DNA of 64,000 nucleotides. Source: Meconema thalassinum. Taxonomy: Eukaryota; Arthropoda; Insecta; Orthoptera; Tettigoniidae. The notes below the pieces were generated by a model. It made no database searches. It was not told the DNA's origin and worked only from the letters and a program-made list of their open reading frames with translations. The DNA is taken from NCBI GenBank assembly GCA_946902985.2, contig OX336392.1, positions 23,008,982-23,072,981 of the forward strand. Direction: 5' to 3'. This document shows, piece after piece, positions 20,584 through 32,255 of the stretch (the first letter of the stretch is position 1; every line of letters begins with the position of its first letter). Position numbers and translations under genes: made by a program.

Positions 20584-21560
20584 TAATTGTACTATAATGA
20601 GCCTCATAATAGAACAATTTTCTGACATATAATATTTACATTTCGACATAAAATTATATTTGGAACCATACGGCACGCTGCCACTTGTGTTGGAAACAAG
20701 TGAGAATGCTGTATATTGTTTAGATCGCCTCCCTCTCCGGTAGGCTGGCGGTGCTTGGCGAAGGGGTAGTAGTGTGATGGGGGTATAGCTGCGTAAGAGG
20801 GTAACTTCCTAGAACGGGATGTGTCTGTGAGGGAGGGGGGGGGGGGGGGTGAGTGTTGGGGACGTAAGGATGAACGAGTGTAGAGGGGATGGTAGTATGT
20901 TCGGGATGAGTACTCCCTAAAGTTTGGTACGTGGGCCATCTGCTGGGGCAATGGCACGCCTATGTGACCTTGCGCCGACAGTTGGTTACGTACTGCGTTA
21001 GCGGATTGGTCGCTGGCCATGGTGTAATTGCAAAGAAGGGAACTGGGATTACGATAACAGGGCGAATGAAAGAGAGCTTCCTTAGTTGTAACTTAGAGTT
21101 AAATGCAATAAAGCAAAGGGGGGAAGTGTTGTTAAAGGGGCAGAGGAGGAAAACGGGAAAAAGCTGGCACACTTACCCATGGCGGCGATGTGTCTGGAAG
21201 TCGAATCCCGTCCGGAGGCGATACCGGCCATCCTTCGTCCGTCGTCACAATGGTCTAACACCTCGGTCCAACTGGTCTCACCCGGCCTCGTGGGTCTCTT
21301 TCGTATTTGAAGCCTCGTCTAGGTTGAGCGTGTTGAGCAGTATTTGTTTGTATTCCTGTTATTGTTGTTTAGGAAATGTTGTAAACTTTCAGTTATAGTG
21401 TTGTAGCCGTGAGGCAATAGTTGCTTCACTTGTGTGTTTGCTAATAATTACGCATCTGTAATCTCTTCCTCATATTCCTTTGGTGTGGGATTATTGGGGT
21501 TTTAGGACGTTACAGCTGGGGGCTGTAAAAATATGTTATTCCAGCAGCCATATTAGTGGA
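20584..21560. other. GC-rich segment of unknown nature
   Basis: About 20700-21350 is richer in G+C and CpG than its surroundings, with poly-G at about 20836-20850. Open frames on both strands (138 aa minus, 155 aa plus) share no recognisable domain. ACGTTACAGCTGGGGGCTG at about 21508 resembles an LTR end followed by a short tRNA-Pro-like primer site (TGGGGGCT), but it is only 8 bases long, so this is a weak hint. Confidence 0.35.
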
Positions 21561-22689
21561 TCTACCCTGAGTTGCACTGGGCCTCATTCACGTGACATAA
21601 AACACAAATGAAATTTATGACAAAATTGAGATGCTGTAGGCTTTTTATTTATTTTTTAAATATTTATTTAAACTCCCATTTTCACACCGCAACATTTATG
21701 TTCTTATTGCTGTTGTTGTTGTTAATTCACTTGAGGGGCTTGGTACATCTTGGTCACCAGCTCCATGTACAGTAGTAAGGTGTTGTCAGATAACCTGTAA
21801 TGCTGTGATGTCCGTAGTAGTAGTAGTGTGTGTAATAATTGTATTAAGGACATGGACTATCCCAGCATTTTTCTGGAGGAAATTTGGAAAATCCTAGGGA
21901 AATAGCACACCCAGAGTCATGAAGCGGGCTTCATTTAAAATGTTTTTTTAATGTCAGGGGAATATGGCCTCGCAATTCCATCCCTTAAAACAGCAGTCCT
22001 CACCATTATCGTCATCACAAAAGCATAATATTTCATTACCTAGTTGGATGATACACTTAAAATAAGGCAGAATTCTTTAGATGTATTTATTCTGGAGGGT
22101 CACATTCAAGTGAATTTAAAACGGAACTGGTTACAGTCAGAGAAAAAATTACACAACATTTCAAATGCCAACAAATTAGAATTTAAATTTTTCTATTATC
22201 TATATAGATATACTTGTTAACATAATTGTGCCTAATTGTCTGCATTTATGACGTATGTAAACATTTCCAGGTTATGATAGGCCTGCACTTTCAGGATTTT
22301 GTTTTTTGAAAAATAAGTCAACAAATTGAAAGAATTCTCTATACACTATTATTTCTTTTCTGACTATGCAAAACGCTGAATGGTTTAAAATTCAAAATTC
22401 AATAATTCGTGAAAAGTGTGCTGAATTCTGTATGAAATCTCTTAATTAAATTTCAGTAGTTACTGTTTCGCTACGAGTGCTAAAAGGAAAGCTAAAGATT
22501 GGAGAGTAGAGCGCCTGAATGACTCTATTTTGAAATATCATATGGCATTATTATTATTATTGTTACTATTAGTATTAATATTATTAATGTAATTATTGTT
22601 CGTGGTAATCGTAATGAAGAGATAGAGGTTCAGTTAGAAATGAACACGCTATATGAAGCAGTTCATATAGCCGACTCTGATGGCGGGTT
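21561..22689. other. No gene; one diverged repeat
   Basis: About 21790-21960 (TATCCCAGCATTTTTCTGGA) resembles 51900-52030 and is probably a shared diverged repeat. The rest is AT-rich with a degenerate (ATT)n region near 22550. Confidence 0.45.
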
Positions 22690-22870
22690 CATGTGAAGAG
22701 ACGATACATGGTATGAGAGGAAGCCGTAGACCTAGGAGGCGAAGGTTTGATCAAGTGATGAATGATTTCAAAATGAAAGGTAGAGAAGCACAAGAGGCTA
22801 ACTGCTGAAGGGGGATCATGGAAGCGACTTGTTCGGAAACAGAGGCTTGCAGACTAGACTGGACGCTGAA
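22690..22870 (+). pseudogene. LINE pol, C-terminal remnant
   Basis: Translation shows RGSRRPRRRRFDQVMNDFK, then ACRLDWTLKG, resembling the GRPRKRW.D.V...YRLD tail of RTE/CR1-like LINE proteins. It is short and contains a stop near 22805. No domain upstream could be followed. Confidence 0.4.
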
Positions 22871-22970
22871 GGGAAAAACAATTATAATGAAAATATATAT
22901 GTCTAATTATTATTATTATCTTTAATTTCTCATAAATTATTATGGTACAATTCAGTCTTCAACATACAGA

Positions 22971-23226
22971 TTAGATAACCATGTATCCTGTAAACCTATT
23001 ATTGAGATAAAACAGCCTATCAATATGGCATGTATCCAGCAACACTGCCTTCTGTATTGTGGCAATCAGGTGTTTCATTTGCAGTTCCTCCAAAGCCATT
23101 GACAACGGCTTTGGAACAACTCCCGTGGAAGAGATCACCACTGGCAAAATTCTCACGCATTTTACCCCCCATAGTTTTCGCATTTCCTCAGCCAACTGTG
23201 CGTACTTGTTTGTTTTCTTAGCTTGC

Positions 23227-23270
<44 letters not shown>

Positions 23271-23300
23271 TAAGTGTTGTACTTGGATATGCATTAATTT
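22971..23300 (-). pseudogene. LINE pol, C-terminal remnant with poly-Asn expansion
   Basis: Minus-strand reading gives KYAQLAEEMRKLWGVK, ILPVVISSTGVVPKPL and ATIQKAVLLDTCHI, the well-known ...VVPVVIGALG..PK.L...IQK..LL.TA.I.R tail of LINE polyproteins. Just upstream, an (ATT)n microsatellite (23228-23271 on plus) adds 14 Asn codons without breaking the frame. No RT core is present, so it is a 3'-end fragment. The frame runs on into the minisatellite at 23340 by chance. Confidence 0.65.
23228..23271. repeat. (ATT)n microsatellite
   Basis: About 14 uninterrupted ATT units. Confidence 0.95.
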
Positions 23301-23339
23301 TCTCTTATGGGCTACAACTGTTTTTATTGAAGGCACTGT

Positions 23340-24125
23340 AGCAGATCGTGCCACCATATTGTCTGGAGCAAGCTCGTATTTTCCTTGTGCCTCCATATTT
23401 TTTGGAGTATGCTCCCCATTATGACTTGGAGTATGATCGTATTTTCCTTGTGCGTCCATATGGTTTGGAGTATGCTCGTACTTTCCTTATGCCCCATTAT
23501 GACTTGGAGTATGATCGTATTTTCCTTGTGCCTCCATATGGTTTGGAGTATGCTCGTACTTTCCTTATGCCCCATTATGACTTGGAGTATGATCGTATTT
23601 TCCTTGTGCCTCCATATGGTTTGGAGTATGCTCGTACTTTCCTTATGCCCCATTATGACTTGGAGTATGATCGTATTTTCCTTGTGCCTCCATATGGTTT
23701 GGAGTATGCTCATACTTTCCTTATGCCCCATTATGACTTGGAGTATGATCGTATTTTCCTTGTGCCTCCATATGGTTTGGAGTATGCTCATACTTTCCTT
23801 ATGCCCCATTATGATTTGGAGTATGCTCGTATTTTCCTTGTTTCTCCATATGGTTTCGAGTATGCTCGTATTTTCCTTGTGCCTCCTTATGGTTTGGAGT
23901 ATGCTCGTATTTTCCTTGGGCCTCCATATGGTTTGGAGTATGCTCATACTTTCCTTATGCCCCATTATGATTTGGAGTATGCTCGTATTTTCCTTGTTTC
24001 TCCATATGGTTTCGAGTATGCTCGTATTTTGCTTGTACCTCCATATGGTTTGGAGTATGCTCGCACTTTCCTTGTACCTCCAAAATGGTTTAAGTATACT
24101 CGTACTTTCTTGTGTCTTCATATGG
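23340..24125. repeat. Minisatellite of 39-bp subunits paired into 78-bp units
   Basis: Alternating subunits CCTCCATATGGTTTGGAGTA... and CCCCATTATGACTTGGAGTA..., each about 39 bp, so the higher unit is 78 bp. About 20 subunits are present. Divergence increases towards both edges; the centre (about 23470-23800) is nearly identical. Because 39 is a multiple of 3 and the unit lacks stops in several frames, frames of 268 and 290 codons (plus) and 265 codons (minus) stay open. No initiation context, signal or known domain supports translation. Confidence 0.93.
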
Positions 24126-24754
24126 TTTCGATTATGCTCTTATTTCCCTCGTAGCATGCTCGTTTCGCGTCGTGCTTGCCCAATGTTTCATAACAGGTTT
24201 GGCAAACCATATGTATATGCACTAAGCACTGCTTCATGGTGGGGTGCACTAGGTTAGAGTTGAACTTAAAACAGGGTAGAAAATAAATATAATAAGTGGA
24301 TCTAGTGCTATGGAGAAACGAAAGAACAGATGCGAGACTTTGTAACCCCAAGACGTTCCCAAGTTGAAGTGATTTGTGCTGTAACTTGTTTTGCTCTCCC
24401 CCTTGCCTCAGTTTTCTTTGCTTGTATCACGGCACGGCGCGGCGTCACATGAGACGAGACGTTCTCGTTAGCCAGCACCGTGTCGCGTCTCCTTGCCTGG
24501 CGTCCCGTAACCCGAGAAGCAATCAGCTCGCCTTAGCTGTGCTTCGTCTTATTAGGGCACTGCTCAGCCCTTACACACAGTCAATAAGATTACGGAGGAA
24601 GTAATTCACAACAGATATAACGCTTAAGTTGGATAAATGTACACGATAACAAACATAGTCACTAAGGTATAATATGGAGACAAATATTCGCAATAGGTAA
24701 TCATCCTCAACTCGGGCGGATGTAGACTACATGCTAATAAGCTTAAATAGGGAA
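24126..24754. other. No gene; small CpG-rich patch
   Basis: 24425-24560 is rich in CG dinucleotides (CACGGCACGGCGCGGCGTC). I see no promoter element or exon with splice signals. Confidence 0.4.
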
Positions 24755-25190
24755 ATCTCTTAGTAAATAATAATGATAATAATAATAATGACAATGATAT
24801 TAATGTTGTTGTTTGAGTCTTCAGTCATTGACTGGTTTGATGCATCTCTCCATACCTCCCTGACCTGAGCTAATCTTTTCTTCTCCACATAGCTACTACA
24901 CCCTACATCCGAGGCAATCTGTTTAATATATTCACACATTGGTCTACCTCTACAGTTCTTGTCCTCGACCCTTCCTTCTATAACTATGTTTGCTATTCCT
25001 GGGTGTCTTATCATGTGTCCTACCAACCTATCTCTTCTCTTCATTAGCAGTCGCCAGAAACATCTCTCCTCTCCCACTCGTCGTAATACCTCTTCATCAT
25101 TCTCCAGTAACACCACATTTCAAACATTTCAATTCTCCTCTTTTCTGCTGCACCAACAGTCCAAGTTTCACTTCAATAGGGTGCCAAAAT
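24755..25190 (-). pseudogene. LINE pol, C-terminal remnant (RTE/CR1-like)
   Basis: Minus-strand translation contains NDEEVLRRVGEERCFWRLL, DRLVGHMIRHPG, IEGRVEDKNCRGRP and KKRLAQVREVWRDASNQS, the canonical C-terminal segment of a common insect LINE (EEVL..VGE.R.L...I..R...LGH..RH). A frame change at about 25110-25120 separates it from IEMFEMWCYWRM upstream. The tail ends in AT-rich simple repeats (about 24760-24795). It is truncated at its 5' side where repeat R2 begins. Confidence 0.8.
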
Positions 25191-25194
25191 TATA

Positions 25195-25835
25195 ATGGAC
25201 TAGCAACCCGCCCCGTCTTCGCCCGGGAAAAGTTATGAATGCATTACGTGATAAGCACTCGATTTCGATGTCAATCCGTTTTACGTCACGGCCTGATGGG
25301 TTAAAATCAATGACTGGACTATTAATTATATTATCATGGAGCTGCATGTGCAACAAATTCTTGTCAGACGAAATTTAAGAATGGCTAGGTGCATGAAACT
25401 CTAATCCCCCTTCCGTCCAATCTTAACTTGACTATGTATTATGTTGAATGAAACGTTCTCAGGCGAAATGAAGAAAAGCCGAGTTGCACTTTCAGGGAAA
25501 CTCCAAACACAACCACTCTTCTCTGAAGTCTTAACTCAACACGACTCGACAGTTTCCTGATGGCTGTATCTGGGATAATAGGGTCGCCCGCTAGCTAGGC
25601 TGTAACTGGAGTGATAGGCTCGTAAACTCTCGCCTCAGTAATAGAATGGAGTTTGTTGGAAGAAATGAAAACGTAAAAACACGTATAGTGGGCGATGTAT
25701 TGAATATAAATAGATGCTCTCACGGACCTTTTTGTAGAACTTTTCATGCTTAACAATTCTTACACTCATAGTATATTGATATTTTTAACGGTTTGCTCAG
25801 CGTAAGCTCAAAGAGCGTACGTACGCCAGGTTCCT
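25195..25835 (-). repeat. Interspersed repeat family R2
   Basis: Inverted relative to 29337-30003, with matching blocks throughout: CGCCCGGGAAAAGTTATGAA, TGCATTACGTGATAAG, CCGAGTTGCACTTTCAGGGA, GAGACTT-type and AGTGTAAGAATT segments. The end GACTAGCAACCCGCCCCGTC, followed by TTCGCCCGGG, recalls the conserved terminus of an abundant invertebrate repeat, whose class I cannot state. Non-coding. Confidence 0.7.
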
Positions 25836-26069
25836 TTTTCGACGTTTTAACAGAAATCGTATCTGCTCGGCTTCCTTTGATCATGAATAAATTATTTTCT
25901 ACGTAAATCTTCCTCGAGCTATCCTTAACAGAATTTTTTAGAAATAGTTTTGAGAACAACCTTCTTTTGTAAGGAAAGCCACAATAAAAAGTACACATTA
26001 GTATTGACTAAAGTTTTTAATCTGAAGAACTTCGTCAATAAGGAACAGCGCTAACATGGTCTCATTACA

Positions 26070-27400
26070 CACACAGTAGTCTTATGAGGTCTCGCGGGCC
26101 GATATGTGTCTGTCCACGTGTCTGTGTGTCCCCTCTATCAATTCCTCAACGGCTGCGGATATCAAAACCAAACTCGGTATGATTAAAGACCTATACCTGA
26201 ATATCTCACAACCATAATTTAAAATGTCGTCAGTGCTACCAACTGATGAAAAATCACAATTGAAATTTGAGCAGTTTGTTGGATATCTCAGAAGTTATGC
26301 ACGCGAACTATTCCAAAATTGGCACACACATAGATAATAATATTCTAGATTATTTTCAGGAGTTCATACAAGACAGTGTTGCCAACATGATTTTAAGCCT
26401 GCTAATAGGTCCAATTTTTTAATGCATGTAACTTCTATGCTTTCAATTGGATTTCAACCAAATATTGTATGTTCTACGTTTCCTATGAGAGATATGACCA
26501 TGAGTATTATTAATAGCCACAAGGGCTGTCAACTGTTAATAAATGCTCTGTATATTTTTTTAAAATCCTAATACCAATATATCAGAAAGTTTGCAAACCA
26601 CCGTCTTTAAACTTTGCACACGTATAGTACCTGACATTCTAGATTAATTTGGAGTAACTAATATACGTCAGTGCTGCTAACATGATTCTAAGGCTTCTGA
26701 CAAGTCCAATATTTAAATGCATGTAACTTCTATCCTAACAAACGGATTACAACCAAATTTCGTATGTGTTTTGTATACCATAATATATATGACTATGCAT
26801 ATTTTTAAGAGCCACCAGGGCTGACAACTGTTAATAAATGCTCTCTCTAATTTTATCGTAATATTAATATAACATAAAGTTTGCAAGCCAACAGCACTAA
26901 AATTTGCACACCTATAGTACATGACATTGTAGATTAATATAGAGTAACTAATATACGTCAGTGCTGCCAACATGATTCCAGATCTACTGATAGGTGCAAT
27001 TATTAAATACATGTAACTTGTATACTAACAAATGGATTTCATCCAAAATTGCCACAATAATAGATCATAACATTTCAGATTACGGTAATTATGAGCTATA
27101 CATATATGACATTGCTGTCAACATGATTTTACGCGCGCTAATAGATCTAATGTCTAAATTTATGTTATGTCCATACTATCCAATGGATTTCAGGCAAATT
27201 TTGTATGTGCATTCTGTACCTTAAGCGATGGAACTAAGAATATATTCAGTTACGAGGGCTGCCAACTGTAGTGCTCTATTAGGCTACACTATTTCAGGTG
27301 TATTTCGAAATGATTCAAAATTTCAGTATTACCAACTTAATTTAATCATTTTTCTAGATAGGTTTGTATAGATTAATCTTTGGCCTGAACCTTAAGTGAT
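26070..27400 (+). mobile_element. Helentron-like element HL-B, 3'-truncated
   Basis: Begins at a degraded AGTAGTCTTATGAGGTC hairpin side, then GTGTCTGTCC, CTCAACGGCTGCGGATATC and GTGCTACCAACTGATGAAAA. The body consists of roughly 300-bp tandem segments: GTTAATAAATGCTCT at about 26530 and 26832, and CAACATGATTC-type blocks at about 26672 and 26974. The terminal GTTCCGTGAAGAAC hairpin is missing because the copy stops next to the SINE at 27404. Compare 38094-39512. Confidence 0.7.
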
Positions 27401-27403
27401 CCT

Positions 27404-27745
27404 CCGTGGCTTAGGCAGCAGCACGCCGGCCTTTCACCGCTGGGTCCGTGGTTCATATCCCGGTCACTCCATGTGAGATTTGTGCTGGACAAAGCGGAGG
27501 CTGACAGGCTTTTCTCCGGGTACTCTGGCTTTCCCTGTTACAAATTTCATTCCAGCAACACTCTCCACTGTCATTTCATTTCATCTGTCATTCATTTAAT
27601 CATTGCCCCAGGGGAGTGCGACAGGCTTCGACTCCGCCACAGTTCATATCCTCGCCGCTAGATGGGGGCTTCATACATTCCATTCCCTGACCCGGTCGGT
27701 CGACTGGAAGCAGGCTTTGGATTTTCATTGGCAGGAATCTAAAAT
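27404..27745 (+). mobile_element. tRNA-derived SINE (family P)
   Basis: The head GTGGCTTAGGCAGCAGCACG (A box) and CCGTGGTTCATATCCCGGTC (B box) sit at tRNA spacing. The body reads TGTGCTGGACAAAGCGGAGG, CTCCGGGTACTCTGGCTTTC and CGCTAGATGGGGGCTTCAT. This matches a SINE I recall from large insect genomes. It abuts the truncated end of HL-B, so the two insertions may be related in time. Confidence 0.75.
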
Positions 27746-28364
27746 TTTAAGAAAAGTTGACTCATTAGTTCGTCACAGAACTACTTGTTTAGTGTGTTAT
27801 CTGACATGTTCCAATAAGGAAATATCCTGCTTTCCTCTATCAGGTATTACATGTGCTTAATACCATTTGATGCGCAGTCACGCAGTATAAAAATCCGAAT
27901 AATATGTATAGGAATTGTCAGGGGCTTTAATTGCAGGACTGTTTCAAATGGACACCTTCAATGTATAAAATACACTCCACATGGACTACTTGAAAAGGCG
28001 TGTGGATCGAGTTATAATTAGACGTGTTATCTGTTGTGAACTATGCTACTATGAAGGCATTCCTGGCGTTCTTGTGATATCCTGTTCAGCACAGTGTTAG
28101 GGTTGAGTAATATCTCATTGCCAATTACGAGCGATCCGCCCCACCGCAAATGAATCTGATACCCCATGAATTACTTAACCAGGCAATGACGATACCTTAA
28201 TTGCCCCCGGCCCTGTCTGTTTCCACATATTAGCTTAGTTGAATGGAGTTGAAATGAAGCGTTAACTTCACTCATTGTGAATAATTTACAATAATTTTTA
28301 ACGTAATTTACGTAGAAGAATAACGGTGATTGGTGGCCTTGTTCTGAGAGATTTTCATAATATA
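27746..28364. other. No recognised feature
   Basis: AT-rich, no domain or repeat match. Confidence 0.5.
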
Positions 28365-28366
28365 TA

Positions 28367-29227
28367 AGCTGCGTTCAAAAAGTAACGAGCAGGGGGCATA
28401 ATTGCAGAGAACAATTAATTGTATGTTAGAACTATTGACCCTGGCTGTTGACGCACTTGTCCCCCTGTGTCACGAGGCGGTGAATGGCTGTCTCATAAAA
28501 TTCCCTTGGCTGCGATGTGAACCAGTTCCGCACGTACAGCTGGACGTCGGCGTCCGAGGTGAATCGTTGGCTCCGCAGAGCCCTTTTCAGGGGACCATTC
28601 ATGGCGTAATTACAGGGAGAGAGGTCTGGACTGTATGGAGGGTGGCCGAGGACCTTCCATTTGAATTTCTGCAGGAGTGCCGCGATTGTGTTGGCCGTGT
28701 GAGGTCGTGCATTGTCGTGGAGCGACCACGGCGGCTATGGCGTTCACTGTCACTGGGCGGTCCTGGGTAATGAGTGCATCAGCCAGCAGGACGTTGTCAT
28801 CGGTAATGCAGGGGGAAGCCCCGGACCGGGCATCATCGGCTAACGACACCCGTCCTTCCGTGAAGCGCTTGTGCCACGCCTTGACCCCTGCAAGGGACAT
28901 GCAGTGTTCGCCGTACACTTATGACATTCGGCGATGAATGTCCGTTCCCCCTACTCCTTCCGCTGTCAGAAACCGAACAACACCTCTTTACTCTTCGGTT
29001 GACGCCTCCATGTCACTGTTTGCAATGCGACTGTCAGCGTAGGAGATTGATGCATGCTGCTGCTCGCTTTGTATCGTCACGTGACGTGCACGCGAGCCCT
29101 CAAGCGACGGGTTGAAACCTTCCACGCTCTGTTCGGAACCACACCTCGTTACACACGGCACGATTAGCCGATGTCGTCACCGGTTTGCGCATTCCAGCCT
29201 CCGGCTCGTTACTTTTTGAACACACCT
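28367..29227 (-). mobile_element. Internally deleted mariner, copy 1
   Basis: 861 bp with TA on both sides and imperfect inverted ends (AGCTGCGTTCAAAAAGTAAC on the left; GTTACTTTTTGAACACACCT on the right). Minus-strand frames encode the transposase N-terminus (VYGEHCMSLAGVKAWHKRF, VSLADDARSGASP) and, after a junction, the C-terminal catalytic part. That part includes HDNARPHTAN-type sequence in another frame and PPYSPDLSPCDY-like sequence. About 450 bp with the first catalytic Asp is missing, so no active transposase can be made. Copy 2 at 40001 shares the deletion at the same place, so this is a mobilised deletion derivative. Confidence 0.88.
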
Positions 29228-29248
29228 TATAATAATGTTATTGGTGGT

Positions 29249-29336
29249 ATATTGGCTTTCATGGCCAGTGAACTAAAACTCAGCAATTTTTCTAGGTATG
29301 TGCCGTGTCTTGTGTGGGGTTTCGCTTGCGCACCCG
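29249..29336 (+). mobile_element. MITE-like element 'M', fragment
   Basis: TATATTGGCTTTCATGGCC, CTCAGCAATTTTTCTAGGTA and GTGTCTTGTGTGGGGTTTCG match 14993-15075. It is cut off where repeat R2 starts. Confidence 0.65.
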
Positions 29337-30003
29337 GCGTCCGTGCACTGTTTAAGCTTACACTGGGCAAACCGTTAAACATATCAATCTTCTATGAGTG
29401 TAAGAATTGGTGAGCATGAATAGTTCTACAAAAAGGTCCGGGATAGCACATCTCGATCTGCAATACATTCCTCACTATAAGTGTTTTTATGTTTTCATTT
29501 ATCCCAACAATGCTCATTCAATTACTGAGGCGACAGTTTACGAACTAACTGGGGGTGAGCCTATTACCCCAGTTACAGCCAAGCTAGCGGGCGAGTCTAT
29601 TACGCCAGATACAGCCAGCAACATATTGTTGAGTCGTGATCAGTTAAGACTTCAGAGAAGAGTGGTTGTGTTTGGAGTTTCCCTGGAAATTCAACTCGGC
29701 TTTTCTTCATTACGCCTGATAACTTTTCGTTCTGCAAGATACACAGTCAGGTTAAGATTAGACGGAAGAGGGAATTGTGTTTCATGCACCTCGCCATTCT
29801 TAAATTACGTCTGACGAGAATTTGTTGCACATGCATCTCCATGATGATATAATTAATAGTCCAGTGAGTGATTTTAACCCATCATGCCGGGACGTAAAAC
29901 GGATATAGATCGTTGTTCATTGACATTGAAAAAAAAAGCGCTTATCACGTAATGCATTCATAACTGTTCCCGGGAGAAGCCGGGGAGGGTTGCAAGTTCA
30001 AAA
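29337..30003 (+). repeat. Interspersed repeat family R2, forward copy
   Basis: Same family as 25195-25835 in opposite orientation. Ends CCCGGGAGAAGCCGGGGAGG, then GTTGCAAGTTC. Contains a 135-codon open frame (29407-29814) that is not preserved in the other copy, so it is not called as a gene. Confidence 0.7.
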
Positions 30004-30206
30004 TAAACTATGGCTGGCCGGATTGGTGTCACACGTGGGCCGGTGTTGGCCCGCGGCCATAGTTTTGTTCTCCCCTCATTTTGCACATCTTACATTAATT
30101 GGTATGCTAATTCTATGTTCGGAAACGCGCTAATTATAACATATATTTTAATAAGTAACTTTTTGCTTAGGAGTTATAAATGGGAATTCCTAGCGATGTG
30201 AGAGCT

Positions 30207-30888
30207 ACAGTTTGTTGGTTGGTTCCTCAGTTTAGGGGTTGCGACAACGCGGTCATGTAGCCCCGTGTACTTTGGGTGTGTGTAGAATCTGTCTGATAAC
30301 CGGTGTTAATTGTGATGGCTGTATTAGTGTGTGTTATCTGTTTATTCATTTTAGGTCTTTTCAAATTTAGGTGTGCACCTCTAAATTTTAAATTCTGTTC
30401 CCAATTTGTATTTGTTAATCTGTGTTAAGAGGGGCAGATGACCTCGTAGTTCCGCCCCTTAAAACAACAATAACTAACTAACTGTATTAGTGAGTGTTAT
30501 CTGTGATTCAGGTAGAAGGACTGCAGACGATTAATTTCTTCAAATAGTTCCGACTTTTGGTACCAAATTCTACCGTTCACGACACCTAGCTGCGGACATG
30601 GCTACTTGATGCCATCGCAGTCAGCACCTGGTGGCGAATGTTGGAACTAATATAGCGATTTCAAACTAACCTACACATTTTAGCTTCCACAAGTGTAGTT
30701 AGTGGCAGGTTCTTTTTCATGCCATAAATCTATGACATGGGACCGCTGGCTTTACTTCCCCTCCGAAAGAAGGCACACTGAGGGATTTTTAACGCTCTTA
30801 AAAATCCGACCACTTCAGCCAGGTTCGAACCCGCGATCTAGGTTATAGAAGCTCAGCATGCTACCAACTACGCCACCGAAGCCGCAAT
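30207..30888 (-). mobile_element. tRNA-derived SINE (family N), interrupted
   Basis: Minus-strand SINE. The head at the right (GGTGGCGTAGTTGGTAGCAT as A box, CGCGGGTTCGAACCTGGC as B box) is followed by a body with AAGAGCGTTAAAAATCCCTC and GGAGGGGAAGTAAAGCC. The 3' domain CTACACACACCCAAAGTACA ends in CTAAACTGAGGAACCAACC. About 520 bp without its insert. It is split at 30342-30481 by another retroposon with a 23-bp target duplication. Confidence 0.85.
30342..30481 (+). mobile_element. Small retroposon nested in SINE-N
   Basis: 140 bp ending CCCCTTAAAACAACAATAAC, then (TAAC/ACTA)n. Host SINE sequence is duplicated on both sides: 30319-30341 and 30482-30504 match at 22 of 23 positions (CTGTATTAGTGTGTG... 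against CTGTATTAGTGAGTG...). The tail resembles the R1 tail, so it may be a truncated relative. Confidence 0.8.
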
Positions 30889-31029
30889 ATTAATGAAACC
30901 ATTGGATGTGATGGAACATTACGTTGACACTGTGCTGTCGGGTTCAGGGCTGTCTATATAATTGGGTGAGGCTAGCTTTCACATCGCACGCCGGTAATCA
31001 ACTCACGGCAAGCTCGCAGCTTATTCGCC

Positions 31030-31830
31030 GGAAATATCTTGACTCCCTTCACTTACCAGATACCTGTAGGGAACGCGCTCTCACTTTCGATATGCTACGG
31101 AGTCTCACTAACCACGAGAAATTCACCGAATGTTCCGTTGTATTATCCCGTCTGGTTGGAAAGCGTACATGTGAAGAAGGTAGACACAAAATTGAATGAT
31201 ACAATGCGTTGCATTACTGATTCCATCAAATCAACTCCATGTCACTGGTTACCCATTTTGAGCCACATCCCTCCACCACACTTAAGGAGGAAGCAAGCTC
31301 TACTAAGGGAAGCTAAGAAAATCTTTGCATGACCCTCTTTGCCATTGCACCAAGAATTCTGCCATCCATCAGAGCAACGACTGAAATCTAGAAGACCAGT
31401 AAGTGTCACTGCGGGGCAATTCATTGCTGCTGGATTTGACCTAAATGAAAGCTGGAAGCATGAGTGGTCAACTAAAACATTGGGAACATGTGCCCACCAT
31501 CTTGATCCCACAAAGAAACCAAACGGCTTTGACTTACCGAGGAACTTCTGGTGCTGCATCCACAGGCTGAGGACTGGACATGGTTGCAGCAATTATTTCA
31601 GGTACAAGTGGGGCTAGATAAGCTCACCAATGTGTGAGTGTAACCTGGAAGAACAGACGATCGAACATCTGGTCCAACGCTGTCCTGTTTATTCGTACCC
31701 TGGCATTCCTGACGATTTGTTCGCTCTCACACCCGACTTAACCGAATGGTTGAGAAGGATGGTCTTGAAAGTTTGAATATACCTTGTTATGTATAATTGT
31801 ACATTGTATAAATTACCATACGATTAAATA
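31030..31830 (+). pseudogene. LINE pol, 3' remnant (Jockey/RTE-like tail)
   Basis: Plus-strand frames give KLNDTMRCITDSIKSTPCHW, LPILSHIPPPHLRRKQALL, RNFWCCIHRLRTGHGCSNYF, and, past an in-frame TAG at about 31615, CECNLEEQTIEHLVQRCPVY and LTPDLTEWLRRMVLKV. This is the C-terminal region with a CXC...HX4C-type finger common in insect LINEs. It ends with a TGA near 31776 and an AATAAATAAAT tail. Frame changes around 31335 and the TAG show it is dead. Truncated at the 5' side, as usual for LINEs. Confidence 0.8.
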
Positions 31831-32255
31831 AATAAATCTTATAGATAGGTTTAATCCAGTTAATGAGGTTCTTGTTTCCTGAGCCGAAGGTTATAGACTC
31901 GAATCTCATCACAGATAGTTGGTATTGTGGGTGATTGAATTCTAAAGACCCATATGAGTAGATATATTGGTAAAACAGGGCGTTCTCACTGACCGAGAGT
32001 TGAGTGGAGGATCTTAAACGCTAATGCTACTGGGTTACTTGGCTATCCTCTGGTAACTGTTGTTGCAGTAGAGCAGACATGGGCAAACGTTTTAGGGTAT
32101 GGCCTGTTGGAATTTAAAATAATCCAGGCGGGCCGAAGAAAGGAACAACACATGTTTATAGACAAATTATAAACTTCTTATTTTGGAATTTTTATTTGAA
32201 ATAAAACTTACAGGCTACAAATGGTAGACAATTTAGGAAAAGGAACACACCTTCA

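Noticed and set aside
20604..21398. Open frames of 138 aa (minus) and 155 aa (plus) in GC-rich DNA
   Set aside because: Overlapping on opposite strands, with no domain; GC-rich DNA keeps frames open by chance.
23324..24257. Frames of 265-290 codons on both strands, looking like a repetitive membrane or silk-like protein
   Set aside because: Minisatellite with a unit length divisible by three; equal openness in several frames argues against selection.
29407..29814. 135-codon plus frame
   Set aside because: Lies in repeat R2, and the other copy does not keep the frame.
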